Below, one piece after another: positions 15,424-22,992 of a DNA stretch of 37,999 bases. The translations under genes and the position numbers were made by a program. The number at the start of each line of letters is the position of its first letter. Within the stretch, counting starts at the first letter, position 1. This DNA comes from Bhargavaea beijingensis (GTDB lineage Bacteria; Bacillota; Bacilli; Bacillales_A; Planococcaceae), in assembly GCF_900101985.1 (NCBI RefSeq), contig NZ_FNAR01000024.1:1-37999 (forward strand). Direction: 5' to 3'. The notes under the pieces were generated by a model. That model saw only the letters and a program-made list of their open reading frames with translations, ran no database searches and was not told the DNA's origin.

Positions 15424-16269
15424 TTACGGAAGCCATTCCGGACGGACGGGATCTCCGATGTCCAGTAGTTTGCCGGTGAACGGATGAATGAAAGAGAGCC
15501 TTGCGGCATGGAGCCTGTACGATTCGCCGTCAGAAGGAAGCCCTCCATACAGCTTATCCCCGATAATCGGATGGCCGAGGTGCGCCAGGTGGACACGGAT
15601 CTGATGGGTTCGGCCGGTGTCGAGTTCAAGCTTCACGATTGCACGGTCGCCTTTTTCCCGGATCACTTCGTAATGGGTGACCGCGTGCTGGCCGGAAGGA
15701 GAGACCCGCCTGCGGGTGGCATGATGGCGGTCACGGCCGATCGGAGCGGACACGGTTCCGCTCCGTTTTTTGAAAGCTCCCGCCGTCTCTGCGACATAGG
15801 TGCGCCGGATCGCCTTTTCCTCGAGCATCCTATCAAACACGGCTTTCGCCACCGGATGCCGGGCAATCAGTACCAGCCCGGAAGTGCCCATGTCGAGACG
15901 GTGGACATGTTCCGCGTATGGCCCGAACCGGGCAATGACCCGGTTCATCAGCGTACCGGTCCCGCCCGGTCCATTCGGGTGGACGGCGAGGGCTGCCGGC
16001 TTATGGACGATCAGGCAGTGGGGGTCTTCATGAACCACGTCCAACTCACGGCTATTCGGGATATAATCCGACTGGGCATCAGACAGCCGGATGGAAAGGG
16101 CCAAGCCTGCGGGGAGCGGTTCGTTCCAACGGAGCCGTCCGCCGTCCGAAGCTTTCACGGCATCCTGCATTCTCAATTCATGGACGAGCTTGCGGCCGAG
16201 TCTCCACCGGTCTTTTAAAAGGGTTTCGACAGGCAGCCCTTCTTCTTCAATCACAAAAGTGAATTCCAT
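15424..16269 (-). CDS. RluA-family pseudouridine synthase
   Basis: 281 residues. The catalytic motif HRLDMGTSG (D126) is intact, preceded by VHKPAALAVHPNG and followed by RTHQIRVHLAHLGHPIIGDKLYGG and a C-terminal LHAARLSFIHPF, all diagnostic of RluA/RluD enzymes, which turn specific uridines of rRNA or tRNA into pseudouridine. The N-terminal ~70 residues look like a reduced S4-like region. The nearest Bacillus relative is likely YhcT; the target base is unknown. Ribosome binding site AGAGGTG. The terminator of the redox pair upstream ends only 15 bases before the start codon, so this gene needs its own promoter or read-through. Confidence 0.9.
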   Translation of the reverse strand: MEFTFVIEEEGLPVETLLKDRWRLGRKLVHELRMQDAVKASDGGRLRWNEPLPAGLALSIRLSDAQSDYIPNSRELDVVHEDPHCLIVHKPAALAVHPNGPGGTGTLMNRVIARFGPYAEHVHRLDMGTSGLVLIARHPVAKAVFDRMLEEKAIRRTYVAETAGAFKKRSGTVSAPIGRDRHHATRRRVSPSGQHAVTHYEVIREKGDRAIVKLELDTGRTHQIRVHLAHLGHPIIGDKLYGGLPSDGESYRLHAARLSFIHPFTGKLLDIGDPVRPEWLP

Positions 16270-16283
16270 TTTTTCACCTCTTG

Positions 16284-16307
16284 AAAAAAACCGCGCTTGC
16301 CGCGCGG
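16284..16307 (-). terminator. Terminator of the bdbC-thioredoxin operon
   Basis: Minus-strand stem CCGCGC/GCGCGG with a 5-base loop and a T7 tract, eight bases after the stop. Confidence 0.88.
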
Positions 16308-16314
16308 CTTTGGG

Positions 16315-16782
16315 TTATTTGGCGTATTCGTTCAGGAAGGCTTCGATGTTCTCGTCCGGTTGCGCACCGACAATGCGGCCGACTTCCACGCCGTCTTCAA
16401 AGTGGATCAAGGTCGGGGTGGCTTCAATCTGGTACTGGATAAAGCCGTCCTCATACTCAAGCAGATTAAGCTGATCGATCTGGACGCCCATGTCCTCGGC
16501 GATCGGCATGAGCCGGGGGGTCATTTCCTGGCAGTGCGGGCAGGTCGGGCTGAAGAAATAAGCGGTGACCGCTTTGCCGGACTCGATCTTCTTTTCCAGT
16601 TCGTCAGGGAGGATGATGTTCTGGTAGTTCTCGTCATCCAGCTGGTCGATGGTCGCCTGGTCCAGTTTTTTATCGCCGTAGGGGCTGTTTTCCAGTTTGG
16701 ACTGATTGGATTGGTTTGTGAGGAAGACGATCAACGCAAAAACGACGATGACCGCCCCTCCGATGATCAGCAGTTTTTTCAT
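16315..16782 (-). CDS. Membrane-anchored thioredoxin-like protein (CPHC)
   Basis: 155 residues: an N-terminal signal anchor (residues 3-22) and an extracytoplasmic thioredoxin fold from about 60. The active site is CPHC (C81, C84) in SPTCPHCQEM; the cis-proline is P124 (ATPTL). CPHC is the active site of the oxidant DsbA, not of typical thioredoxins (CGPC). It starts six bases after bdbC, so it is most simply the partner thiol oxidase re-oxidised by BdbC. B. subtilis BdbC pairs with the larger BdbD, which this protein does not resemble in length. Sequence alone cannot exclude a reductase role. Confidence 0.87.
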   Translation of the reverse strand: MKKLLIIGGAVIVVFALIVFLTNQSNQSKLENSPYGDKKLDQATIDQLDDENYQNIILPDELEKKIESGKAVTAYFFSPTCPHCQEMTPRLMPIAEDMGVQIDQLNLLEYEDGFIQYQIEATPTLIHFEDGVEVGRIVGAQPDENIEAFLNEYAK

Positions 16783-16788
16783 GGGAAA

Positions 16789-17214
16789 TTAGTTCGTCTC
16801 CTTTTGCCGTTTCAGCATGAGCAGGCTGAGGACGGCGATAATGATGAATGCGGTAAGGGCCAGAAACGGAATCGTCACAAACCCGATCCAGTTGATGTAG
16901 GCACCGGTGCAGCTCACCTGGCCGCAGGACGGTGCGGAGTCCTGGAGGGCGGGAAGCTTCTGAATTCCGTAATGGTAAAGAGAGATCAGGCCTCCGATGA
17001 CCGACAGCGCCAGTGTATAAACGGCCACTCGGAAGTCCTTGCGGAAAATAGCGACTGCCCCGATGACGACCATCGGATACATCAGAATTCTCTGATACCA
17101 GCACAACTCGCAAGGGATGTATCCGCGGACCTCCGAGAAGTATAGTGATCCTGCCGTCGCGACAAGTGATACAGTCCAGACGGCGAGCAACATATTTTCA
17201 AGGCGTTTTTCCAT
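16789..17214 (-). CDS. bdbC: Disulfide bond formation protein BdbC (DsbB family)
   Basis: 141 residues with four membrane helices and the two DsbB cysteine pairs: C35/C38 (CELCWYQR) in the first extracytoplasmic loop and C97/C102 (SCGQVSC) in the second. It passes electrons from the partner thiol oxidase to quinone. Start chosen at 17214: the ATG six codons upstream would place AGGAG inside the coding region, whereas AGGAG is eight bases before 17214. First gene of a two-gene operon with the CPHC thioredoxin-like protein. Confidence 0.93.
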   Translation of the reverse strand: MEKRLENMLLAVWTVSLVATAGSLYFSEVRGYIPCELCWYQRILMYPMVVIGAVAIFRKDFRVAVYTLALSVIGGLISLYHYGIQKLPALQDSAPSCGQVSCTGAYINWIGFVTIPFLALTAFIIIAVLSLLMLKRQKETN

Positions 17215-17376
17215 AGATGTCGCTCCTGACATTTGAATTCATACTGATTATAGGAGGAGTGTTCCGGGCTTGACAATGATTTTGTCCCGGAACCGGCTGG
17301 ACCAAAGACAATCCGATAGGTTGTCCGGCGGCCAAAATGGTTTGGCTATCAAGCCTGCGGGGAAAAGAATTAGAGT

Positions 17377-17405
17377 TTTCCAGAGAGGCCCTGACATCGT
17401 ATAAT
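17377..17405 (+). promoter_or_regulatory. Promoter of the GNAT-nitrilase gene
   Basis: TTTCCA-N17-TATAAT, 31 bases before the ATG. Confidence 0.65.
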
Positions 17406-17436
17406 GGGCTCATTGCAATGAAAAGGGGGCTCTGCC

Positions 17437-18981
17437 ATGTCGGAACAATTTGATCTGTCATCATTCGAAAAAAGCATGGTCATCCGGGAGATGACCCATG
17501 ACGATATTGACTCGATTCTGCGGATGCAGGACGAGTGCTTTCCCGGAATGGATCCATGGGAAAGGGCGCATCTTGAAAGCCACCTGAACATATTCCCGGA
17601 AGGCCAATTCGTGGCGGAGCTCGACGGCAAGATCATCGGATCCTGCTCAAGCCTCATCATCAACTTTGATGAATACGATGACCGGCATACATGGGATGAT
17701 GTGACCGACGAGGGCTACATCACCAACCACAACCCGGATGGCTACAACCTGTACGGAATCGAAGTGATGGTGCACCCGGACTACCGGCGGATGCGCGTCG
17801 GCCAGCGTCTGTATGAAGCACGCAAGGATCTTGCCCGCGCGCTTAACCTGAAGTCGATCGTCATCGGCGGCCGAATCCCGAACTATTATAAACACGAGAA
17901 AGAAATGACGCCGCGCGAATATGTTGATGCCGTATCCCGCCACAAGATCTATGATCCGGTGCTGTCATTCCAGCTCATGAACGATTTTACGCTCATGCGG
18001 GTCAATCCGGACTATTTGCCAGATGACATGGCTTCACGCAAATACGCAACGCTCATGGAATGGAACAACATCGACTACAAGCCGCAGTCCAAACGCCACT
18101 TCAAGACCAGTTATCCGGTCCGGATCTGCGTGGTCCAGTACCAGATGCGCCAGATCTCCAGCTTCGGGGATCTGGCTGGCCAGGTGGAGTATTTCGTGGA
18201 TGTGGCGTCGGATGCTTATTCCGACTTTGTCGTCTTCCCGGAAATCTTCACGACCCAGCTGATGTCCTTCCTCGACGAGCCGGTTCCGAGCATCGCCGTA
18301 CGCAAGATGACCGGCTTCACGGAACAGTACATCGAGCTTTTCACGGATCTCGCCGTGCGCTACAACGTCAACATCATCGGCGGTTCCCATTTCGTCATGG
18401 AAGAGGATGAGGAGATCTACAACATCGCCTACCTGTTCCGCCGTGACGGATCCATCGAGAAACAGTACAAAATCCACATCACGCCGAACGAGCGGAAATG
18501 GTGGGGGATTTCCGCGGGGGATGCGGTCCGTGTGTTCGATACCGACTGCGGCAAGATCGCGATCCAGATCTGCTACGATATCGAATTCCCGGAACTGGCA
18601 CGCATCGCGACCGATATGGGCGCAAACATCATCTTCACGCCATTCAACACAGAAGACCGCCAAGGGTACCTGCGAGTCCGGTACTGCGCGCAGGCCCGTG
18701 CCGTTGAAAACCAGGTGTATACCGTCATCTCGGGGACGGTCGGCAACCTGCCGCAAACCGAGAACATGGACATCCAATACGCCCAGTCGGCCATTTTTGC
18801 GCCATCCGATTTTGAATTTGCCCGGGACGGCATTGTCGGTGAAACTAACGCCAACGTCGAGATGGTGATGATCGGGGACGTCGACCTGGAGATTCTCCGC
18901 CGCCAGCGCCAGGACGGCACCGTCAAACAATTAAAAGACCGGAGACATGATGTATACCGGGTGGAATATAAAAAAAGCTGA
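17437..18981 (+). CDS. GNAT acetyltransferase-nitrilase fusion (YhcX-like)
   Basis: 514 residues, the length of B. subtilis YhcX. Residues ~14-200 are a GNAT N-acetyltransferase domain; the acetyl-CoA motif is IEVMVHPDYRRMRVGQRLYEA. Residues ~228-500 are a carbon-nitrogen hydrolase with the complete Glu-Lys-Cys triad E269 (VFPEIFTT), K345 (QYKIHITP) and C379 (IQICYDIEFPE). The fusion occurs widely in Firmicutes and other phyla; its substrate is not established. It may couple acetylation with amide hydrolysis in metabolite repair, which is inference. Ribosome binding site AAGGGGG. Own promoter and terminator. Confidence 0.93.
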   Translation: MSEQFDLSSFEKSMVIREMTHDDIDSILRMQDECFPGMDPWERAHLESHLNIFPEGQFVAELDGKIIGSCSSLIINFDEYDDRHTWDDVTDEGYITNHNPDGYNLYGIEVMVHPDYRRMRVGQRLYEARKDLARALNLKSIVIGGRIPNYYKHEKEMTPREYVDAVSRHKIYDPVLSFQLMNDFTLMRVNPDYLPDDMASRKYATLMEWNNIDYKPQSKRHFKTSYPVRICVVQYQMRQISSFGDLAGQVEYFVDVASDAYSDFVVFPEIFTTQLMSFLDEPVPSIAVRKMTGFTEQYIELFTDLAVRYNVNIIGGSHFVMEEDEEIYNIAYLFRRDGSIEKQYKIHITPNERKWWGISAGDAVRVFDTDCGKIAIQICYDIEFPELARIATDMGANIIFTPFNTEDRQGYLRVRYCAQARAVENQVYTVISGTVGNLPQTENMDIQYAQSAIFAPSDFEFARDGIVGETNANVEMVMIGDVDLEILRRQRQDGTVKQLKDRRHDVYRVEYKKS

Positions 18982-19022
18982 ACAGCAAAAGAGCCCCCGG
19001 ATCGGAGGCTCTTTTGCTGTTT
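18982..19022 (+). terminator. Terminator of the GNAT-nitrilase gene
   Basis: Fourteen-base stem ACAGCAAAAGAGCC/GGCTCTTTTGCTGT, starting right after the stop. Confidence 0.9.
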
Positions 19023-19111
19023 GCAACGTACTACGGAAGAAAAAGGGTTATCCCACCCCCATTCGGGTAAGGATGGATAGGCACAGCACAGTTCACAAGG
19101 AGGAATTCATC

Positions 19112-19426
19112 ATGGAAACCAGCAAGTGGCTGAAACTCAGTGCGGCGGCTTTTCTGTCTGCAGGCATGCTCGCTGCATGCGGCGGGGATAACGACGATGA
19201 CAACCTGGACGAAAAGGATCCTGTTGAAGAGCAGGCACCTGCCGGCAATGGAGGCACCGACGGCGAGGATACCAATGGAAATGAGGATATGGATTCGGAA
19301 ACCGATACTGAAACGGATACCGACACCGATTCAACCGATGGAGACAAAAACGACGCCGATACGGATGACACGACAGATGACGAAGACATGCTGAATGAAA
19401 CCGACGAGGAAAACGACAATTCCTGA
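19112..19426 (+). CDS. Asp/Glu/Thr-rich small lipoprotein
   Basis: 104 residues. Signal peptide with lipobox MLAAC (C23), then a low-complexity acidic chain: Asp-rich runs (GGDNDDDN) and a TD/SD repeat (SETDTETDTDTDSTDG) up to the end, with no folded domain. It would be lipid-anchored outside the membrane as an acidic, disordered tether in or under the wall; cation binding is possible but unproven. Ribosome binding site AAGGAGG, seven bases from the ATG. The open frame further upstream lacks a site and overlaps the previous terminator. Confidence 0.85.
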   Translation: METSKWLKLSAAAFLSAGMLAACGGDNDDDNLDEKDPVEEQAPAGNGGTDGEDTNGNEDMDSETDTETDTDTDSTDGDKNDADTDDTTDDEDMLNETDEENDNS

Positions 19427-19437
19427 TGATCTGTAAT

Positions 19438-19469
19438 GGAAAGCCCGGGGGCTCATCCCCGGGCTTTCC
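19438..19469. terminator. Hairpin between lipoprotein and membrane-protein genes
   Basis: Thirteen-base perfect stem GGAAAGCCCGGGG/CCCCGGGCTTTCC with a 6-base loop. No long T run, but it lies between convergent genes. Confidence 0.75.
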
Positions 19470-19486
19470 GGTGTTCCGGGAAAGAT

Positions 19487-20092
19487 TCATTCCCCGTTGC
19501 GGATATGCTTGCCGCCGCTTGCCGTGACAGCACTGACGATTGGCTGATACTGCTGGAGCATCCTGCCGCGGTCAAAGTGATAAGTCTTTCCGTCTTTCAT
19601 TTTAAACTCCAGGGATTGGACGAACAACGTGCTGCCTTTTTTGCTCAGGTTCTCGTTGACACTTTCAAAATCCGTCCACTCATAGGCCTGACTCGTCAAA
19701 GTGAACGGCCCATTGAATACGAAATGCTCAGACGTGTAGTAATAATAATCTTTCAAGGTAAGCAGGATGCCCGCAACGCCGATGGCAAACAGGACGAATG
19801 AAATCGTCCATTTTTTCATTTTGTCTTCCATGGCGGCAAACAGGACGAAAACGGCGGCTAGCGCGAGAAAACCGACCCCTCCCGTGATCAGGGACCAGCC
19901 GCTGGTGCCGATCAATTGTGCTTCCCTGGTGATGAAGCCGGTCTTCAGCGGAAGAAGAATCGCTGCGGGCCCCAGAAAGGCAAGAATGAACAGGATAATG
20001 GCGATGGTGAAGGAAATGACCCTGCGCTGATCCACTACATCATACAGAATGAAAACCCCCTTTTGTATCTGCTGAGGAAATACCTGAATCAT
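19487..20092 (-). CDS. Hypothetical membrane protein
   Basis: About 200 residues with three membrane segments in the first 110 (around residues 27-48, 64-86 and 94-112 of the longest frame), then an extracytoplasmic or cytoplasmic domain with SEHFVFNGPFTLTSQAYEWTD and SLEFKMKDGKTYHFD. Family not recognised. The start is uncertain: the ATG at 20092 has no convincing ribosome binding site, while AAAAGGGGG lies ten codons downstream and is followed by ATT and CTG, so a rare start codon near residue 15 is possible. Confidence 0.65.
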   Translation of the reverse strand: MIQVFPQQIQKGVFILYDVVDQRRVISFTIAIILFILAFLGPAAILLPLKTGFITREAQLIGTSGWSLITGGVGFLALAAVFVLFAAMEDKMKKWTISFVLFAIGVAGILLTLKDYYYYTSEHFVFNGPFTLTSQAYEWTDFESVNENLSKKGSTLFVQSLEFKMKDGKTYHFDRGRMLQQYQPIVSAVTASGGKHIRNGE

Positions 20093-20237
20093 TTGGTTCA
20101 GAATGTTCCCGACTTTAATACGGCGACATGCAGGAAAGGTTTCAAATTATTTGAAGAAAAGCTGCCTGTGTTCTTTTCCCGCACATGAACGGGTAATCGG
20201 CAAGCATAGGATGGAAGACAAAAAGGGGGAGTTCGTC

Positions 20238-20327
20238 TTGTCAAAAAGGAGGCTTTGCCTGTACGGAGTCACCGTGTTGGCCGGCTTGGTGATCGGAGTC
20301 ATCATCACCTACCTCTCGGCTTTATAA
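20238..20327 (+). CDS. Small single-helix membrane peptide, TTG start
   Basis: 29 residues: basic start MSKRRL and one hydrophobic helix (GVTVLAGLVIGVIITYL). The TTG start lies six to seven bases after AAAGGGGGAG. An ATG nine codons upstream (20211) is in frame but has only a weak site. Not recognised; single-helix peptides of this form are frequent in Bacillales. No clear terminator follows directly. Confidence 0.5.
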   Translation: MSKRRLCLYGVTVLAGLVIGVIITYLSAL

Positions 20328-20429
20328 GATGAAATCCGTGAGAACACCGGATAAACCTCATCCGGCCGGTTGTTAACTCTTTCGGAAAGCGCTGGTCCAG
20401 GGGTTGCAATCGGCATATCCATTACACCC

Positions 20430-20462
20430 AAAAAGCCATGAACCCTCAGGAGTTCATGGCTT
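20430..20462 (-). terminator. Terminator overlapping the CDF gene end
   Basis: Minus-strand stem AAGCCATGAA/TTCATGGCTT followed by T5. The upstream arm contains the stop codon of the CDF gene. Confidence 0.85.
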
Positions 20463-21332
20463 CTTCGGAATGTCCGGCTCGATATGCACGAGCACGGTGG
20501 AGAACGGTTTGGCTTTCTGCAACCGCCTCTCAATTTGCTCGGTGATGCGATGGCTTTCAATGACGTTCAATGAAGGATCAACGGTGACCGTCAAATCGAT
20601 GAACATCATATTGCCGTGCATCCGCCCCTTAAAGTCCTTGAGACGGATGACGCCCGGGACGGAAGCAGCAAGGTGGGCCAGCGCTTCCCCTTCATCTTCG
20701 TCAAACCCGTCCGTAAGCGTGTAGACGGCTTCCTTGAAGATCGAGCCTGCAGCATGCAGAATCAGCAAGGCGATGATGAGCGCCGTGATCGTGTCGATCA
20801 CCGGGAAGCCGAAGATGGCTCCGGCAATCCCGGCAGCCGCACCAAAGCTCACGAGAGCATCGGAGCGGTTGTCGAGTGCGGCCGCCCGCAGTGCGGAACT
20901 ACCGATCTTTTCGGCCAGGCGCAGGTTATACAAATAGACCCCATACATGACGAGCCCGCTTGCAAGTGCGACAAAACCGGTAAATGCGGAAGGCGTTTGT
21001 GCGTCCTCGCTAAATATGGAACCGATGGCGTCCGCCAGCACTTGCAGCCCGACAACCGCCATGATGAAGGAGGCGATGAGCGAAGCGATTGTTTCGGCGC
21101 GGAGATGGCCATAACGGTGATTGTGATCCGGCGGCTTTTGGGAAATCCGGAGTCCGATCAGGACGGCAATGGATGCAACGACGTCTGTCGTGTTGTTCAG
21201 TGCATCCGCCTTCAGTGCCTCGGAGGACCCTGCCACCCCTGCGATAAACTTCACGGTGCTCAGCATAATATAGCTGAAAATGCTGACCCAAGCGCCGCGC
21301 TCTCCCTGTTTCAGATTTGAGTAAAGGTCCAT
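20454..21332 (-). CDS. Cation diffusion facilitator, Mn-type (MneP/MneS-like)
   Basis: 292 residues, six membrane helices and a C-terminal cytoplasmic domain. The metal-site residues point to manganese: in helix 2 ADALNNTTD gives N46 and D50 in place of the Zn-type HxxxD, and in helix 5 ALDNRSD gives D154 and D158 (DxxxD). The block VLIGLRISQKPPD and YGHLRAETIASLIASFIM match B. subtilis MneP/MneS as I remember them. It likely exports excess Mn(II) by proton exchange. Start at the ATG after GGAGGTG, eleven codons inside the longest frame. No MntR-type operator recognised. Confidence 0.9.
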   Translation of the reverse strand: MDLYSNLKQGERGAWVSIFSYIMLSTVKFIAGVAGSSEALKADALNNTTDVVASIAVLIGLRISQKPPDHNHRYGHLRAETIASLIASFIMAVVGLQVLADAIGSIFSEDAQTPSAFTGFVALASGLVMYGVYLYNLRLAEKIGSSALRAAALDNRSDALVSFGAAAGIAGAIFGFPVIDTITALIIALLILHAAGSIFKEAVYTLTDGFDEDEGEALAHLAASVPGVIRLKDFKGRMHGNMMFIDLTVTVDPSLNVIESHRITEQIERRLQKAKPFSTVLVHIEPDIPKKP

Positions 21333-21412
21333 GTTCCCACCTCCGGATTGTTCAGTATACCCCAATTTTCAAATGGATGTTTTCCTGTGGGAAACTTCAA
21401 AGATGGCAAAAC

Positions 21413-21440
21413 AAAAACCCCCGGAAGCAAGGCTTCCGGG
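21413..21440 (-). terminator. Terminator of mpfA
   Basis: Minus-strand stem CCCGGAAGC/GCTTCCGGG with a 3-base loop and T5 after GG. Confidence 0.9.
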
Positions 21441-21446
21441 AGCAAA

Positions 21447-22793
21447 TCAGGATTCTGCGGCGGTGGCATCTTCGGCGGTCAGGAGTTCGGTTTCCTCTTT
21501 GATTTTCTGGACTTCGATGTACAGGATATGATGGCCTTCCATGTCCTTGACAAGGAACTCATAGCCCTGTTCAATCATCTTTTCGCCTTTGACGATGTCG
21601 AACCGTTTGGCCATGAACCAGCCGCCGATTGTATCGATGTCTTCTTCGTCGATGTGGATGCCGAGGATGTCGTTGACATCCTCGATCAGCATTTTTGCAT
21701 CAAAGATGTAATGGCCTTCGCCGATTGCCTGAACATCGGGCACTTCATCGACGTCGAACTCATCCTGGATGTCGCCGACAATTTCTTCGAGGATGTCTTC
21801 AATCGTGACGAGTCCGCTCGTGCCGCCGTACTCATCCATGAGCACGGCCATATGGATCCGTTCGCGCTGGATTTTCAGGAGCAGGTCACCGATCGGGATG
21901 GACTCGATCACACGGATGATCGGCTGCAAAAAGTCAGACACCGGCCGGTCGCCGGACGAGGGATCTTTGATATAGGCGGTGAGAAGATGCTTCATGTTGA
22001 CGAGACCGATGATGTGGTCCTTATCGCCGTCAGTGATCGGGTAGCGGGTGTACTGCTCCACACCCATGACATCGAACACTTCCCTGAGCGTCATGTCCTG
22101 CTCGACCGTCATCATTTCAGTCCGGGGAACCATGATCTCCCTGGCGATGCGGTCGTCAAACTCGAAAATCTTGTTTACATATTTATATTCGGACTGGTTG
22201 ATCTCACCGCTTTTCAGACTGTCGGAGAGAATCATGCGCAATTCCTCTTCGGAGTGGGCCGCTTCCGATTCCGACATCGGCTTGAAGCCGAACAGCCGGA
22301 TCAGTCCCTGCGCTGCACCGTTCATCGTATGTATGAACGGGTACATGAGCTGGTAAAATGCGATAAGCGGACCGGAAAAGCTCAGGGTGATCGCTTCCGC
22401 CTTCTGGATGGCCATCGATTTCGGGGCGAGCTCGCCGACGACGACGTGGAGGAATGTCACGACAGAAAAGGCGATGACAAAGGAAAGAAACGAAGCGACG
22501 TTGCCCTCGATCTCAAACCGCTCGAATAGGGGACGGAGCATCCGCTCGACGGTCGGCTCGCCAAGCCAGCCGAGGCCGAGTGCCGTAATGGTGATGCCAA
22601 GCTGGCAGGCCGAAAGGTATTCATCCAAGTTGGTGATGACCTTTTTTGCCCGGATTGCTTTCCGGTTTCCTTCAGCGATCAGCTGATCGATGCGTGTCGT
22701 CCTGACTTTCACAATTGCGAATTCACTCGCGACAAAAAACGCGGTGAGGGCGATTAAGGCAGCAAACGCTGCCAATCGTATGGCAATGTCCAA
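21447..22793 (-). CDS. mpfA: MpfA-like magnesium exporter (CNNM/CorC family)
   Basis: 448 residues: DUF21 membrane domain (1-~180), two CBS domains (~200-330) and a CorC/HlyC C-terminal domain (~345-430). Close to B. subtilis MpfA (YhdP, 444), including ALTAFFVASEFAIVKVRTTRIDQLI, CQLGITITALGLGWLGE and FLHVVVGELAPKSMAIQKAEA. The family exports Mg(II) from the cytoplasm. The start is a TTG with only AAAGG upstream. It is overlapped by an upstream ORF with a much stronger site and preceded by an 8-base hairpin whose arm contains this AAAG (see 22723-22833), suggesting translational control. Confidence 0.9.
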   Translation of the reverse strand: MDIAIRLAAFAALIALTAFFVASEFAIVKVRTTRIDQLIAEGNRKAIRAKKVITNLDEYLSACQLGITITALGLGWLGEPTVERMLRPLFERFEIEGNVASFLSFVIAFSVVTFLHVVVGELAPKSMAIQKAEAITLSFSGPLIAFYQLMYPFIHTMNGAAQGLIRLFGFKPMSESEAAHSEEELRMILSDSLKSGEINQSEYKYVNKIFEFDDRIAREIMVPRTEMMTVEQDMTLREVFDVMGVEQYTRYPITDGDKDHIIGLVNMKHLLTAYIKDPSSGDRPVSDFLQPIIRVIESIPIGDLLLKIQRERIHMAVLMDEYGGTSGLVTIEDILEEIVGDIQDEFDVDEVPDVQAIGEGHYIFDAKMLIEDVNDILGIHIDEEDIDTIGGWFMAKRFDIVKGEKMIEQGYEFLVKDMEGHHILYIEVQKIKEETELLTAEDATAAES

Positions 22794-22833
22794 ATAAAGC
22801 CTTTGTCCATGACCCGAATGAGGGGGAGGACAA
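22723..22833 (-). CDS. Upstream ORF overlapping the mpfA start
   Basis: A 36-codon frame starting TTG at 22833 after AGGAGGT (plus-strand 22841-22847), the strongest ribosome binding site in the leader. It ends 71 bases inside mpfA in another frame. Its predicted peptide (start MSSPSFGSWTKALFG) is not recognised. It may be a regulatory leader ORF whose translation opens the hairpin CTTTGTCC/GGACAAAG (plus 22801-22808 and 22828-22835), which otherwise covers the mpfA ribosome binding site. Alternatively it is a chance frame; the hairpin and site are seen, the function is inferred. Confidence 0.4.
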   Translation of the reverse strand: MSSPSFGSWTKALFGHCHTIGSVCCLNRPHRVFCRE

Positions 22834-22877
22834 AGTGTACACCTCCTGTGAATGTAAAAAATAGTGAGTTACTACTA

Positions 22878-22906
22878 ATGATAATTCCGTGTCCTCAAAA
22901 AGACAA
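22878..22906 (-). promoter_or_regulatory. mpfA promoter
   Basis: Minus-strand TTGTCT-N17-TATCAT; implies a ~75-base leader carrying the upstream ORF start and hairpin. Confidence 0.55.
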
Positions 22907-22954
22907 TCATAAAATCCTTCCATAAGGCGCAAATTCGTCTATTTTGTGCAGTCG

Positions 22955-22963
22955 TGCGATAAT
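22955..22963 (+). promoter_or_regulatory. Extended -10 promoter of the methyltransferase gene
   Basis: TGC-GATAAT, 29 bases before the ATG; no good -35 box. Confidence 0.4.
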
Positions 22964-22992
22964 GGGAAAAACTGAAACCTGGAGTTGGAATC

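Noticed and set aside
16297-17145. A 282-codon plus-strand frame opposite bdbC and the thioredoxin-like gene
   Set aside because: Antisense of two clear genes with intact active sites; no start signals.
21348-22529. A 393-codon plus-strand frame opposite mpfA
   Set aside because: Antisense shadow (His/Asp/Phe-rich, low-likelihood protein) of a well-matched mpfA.
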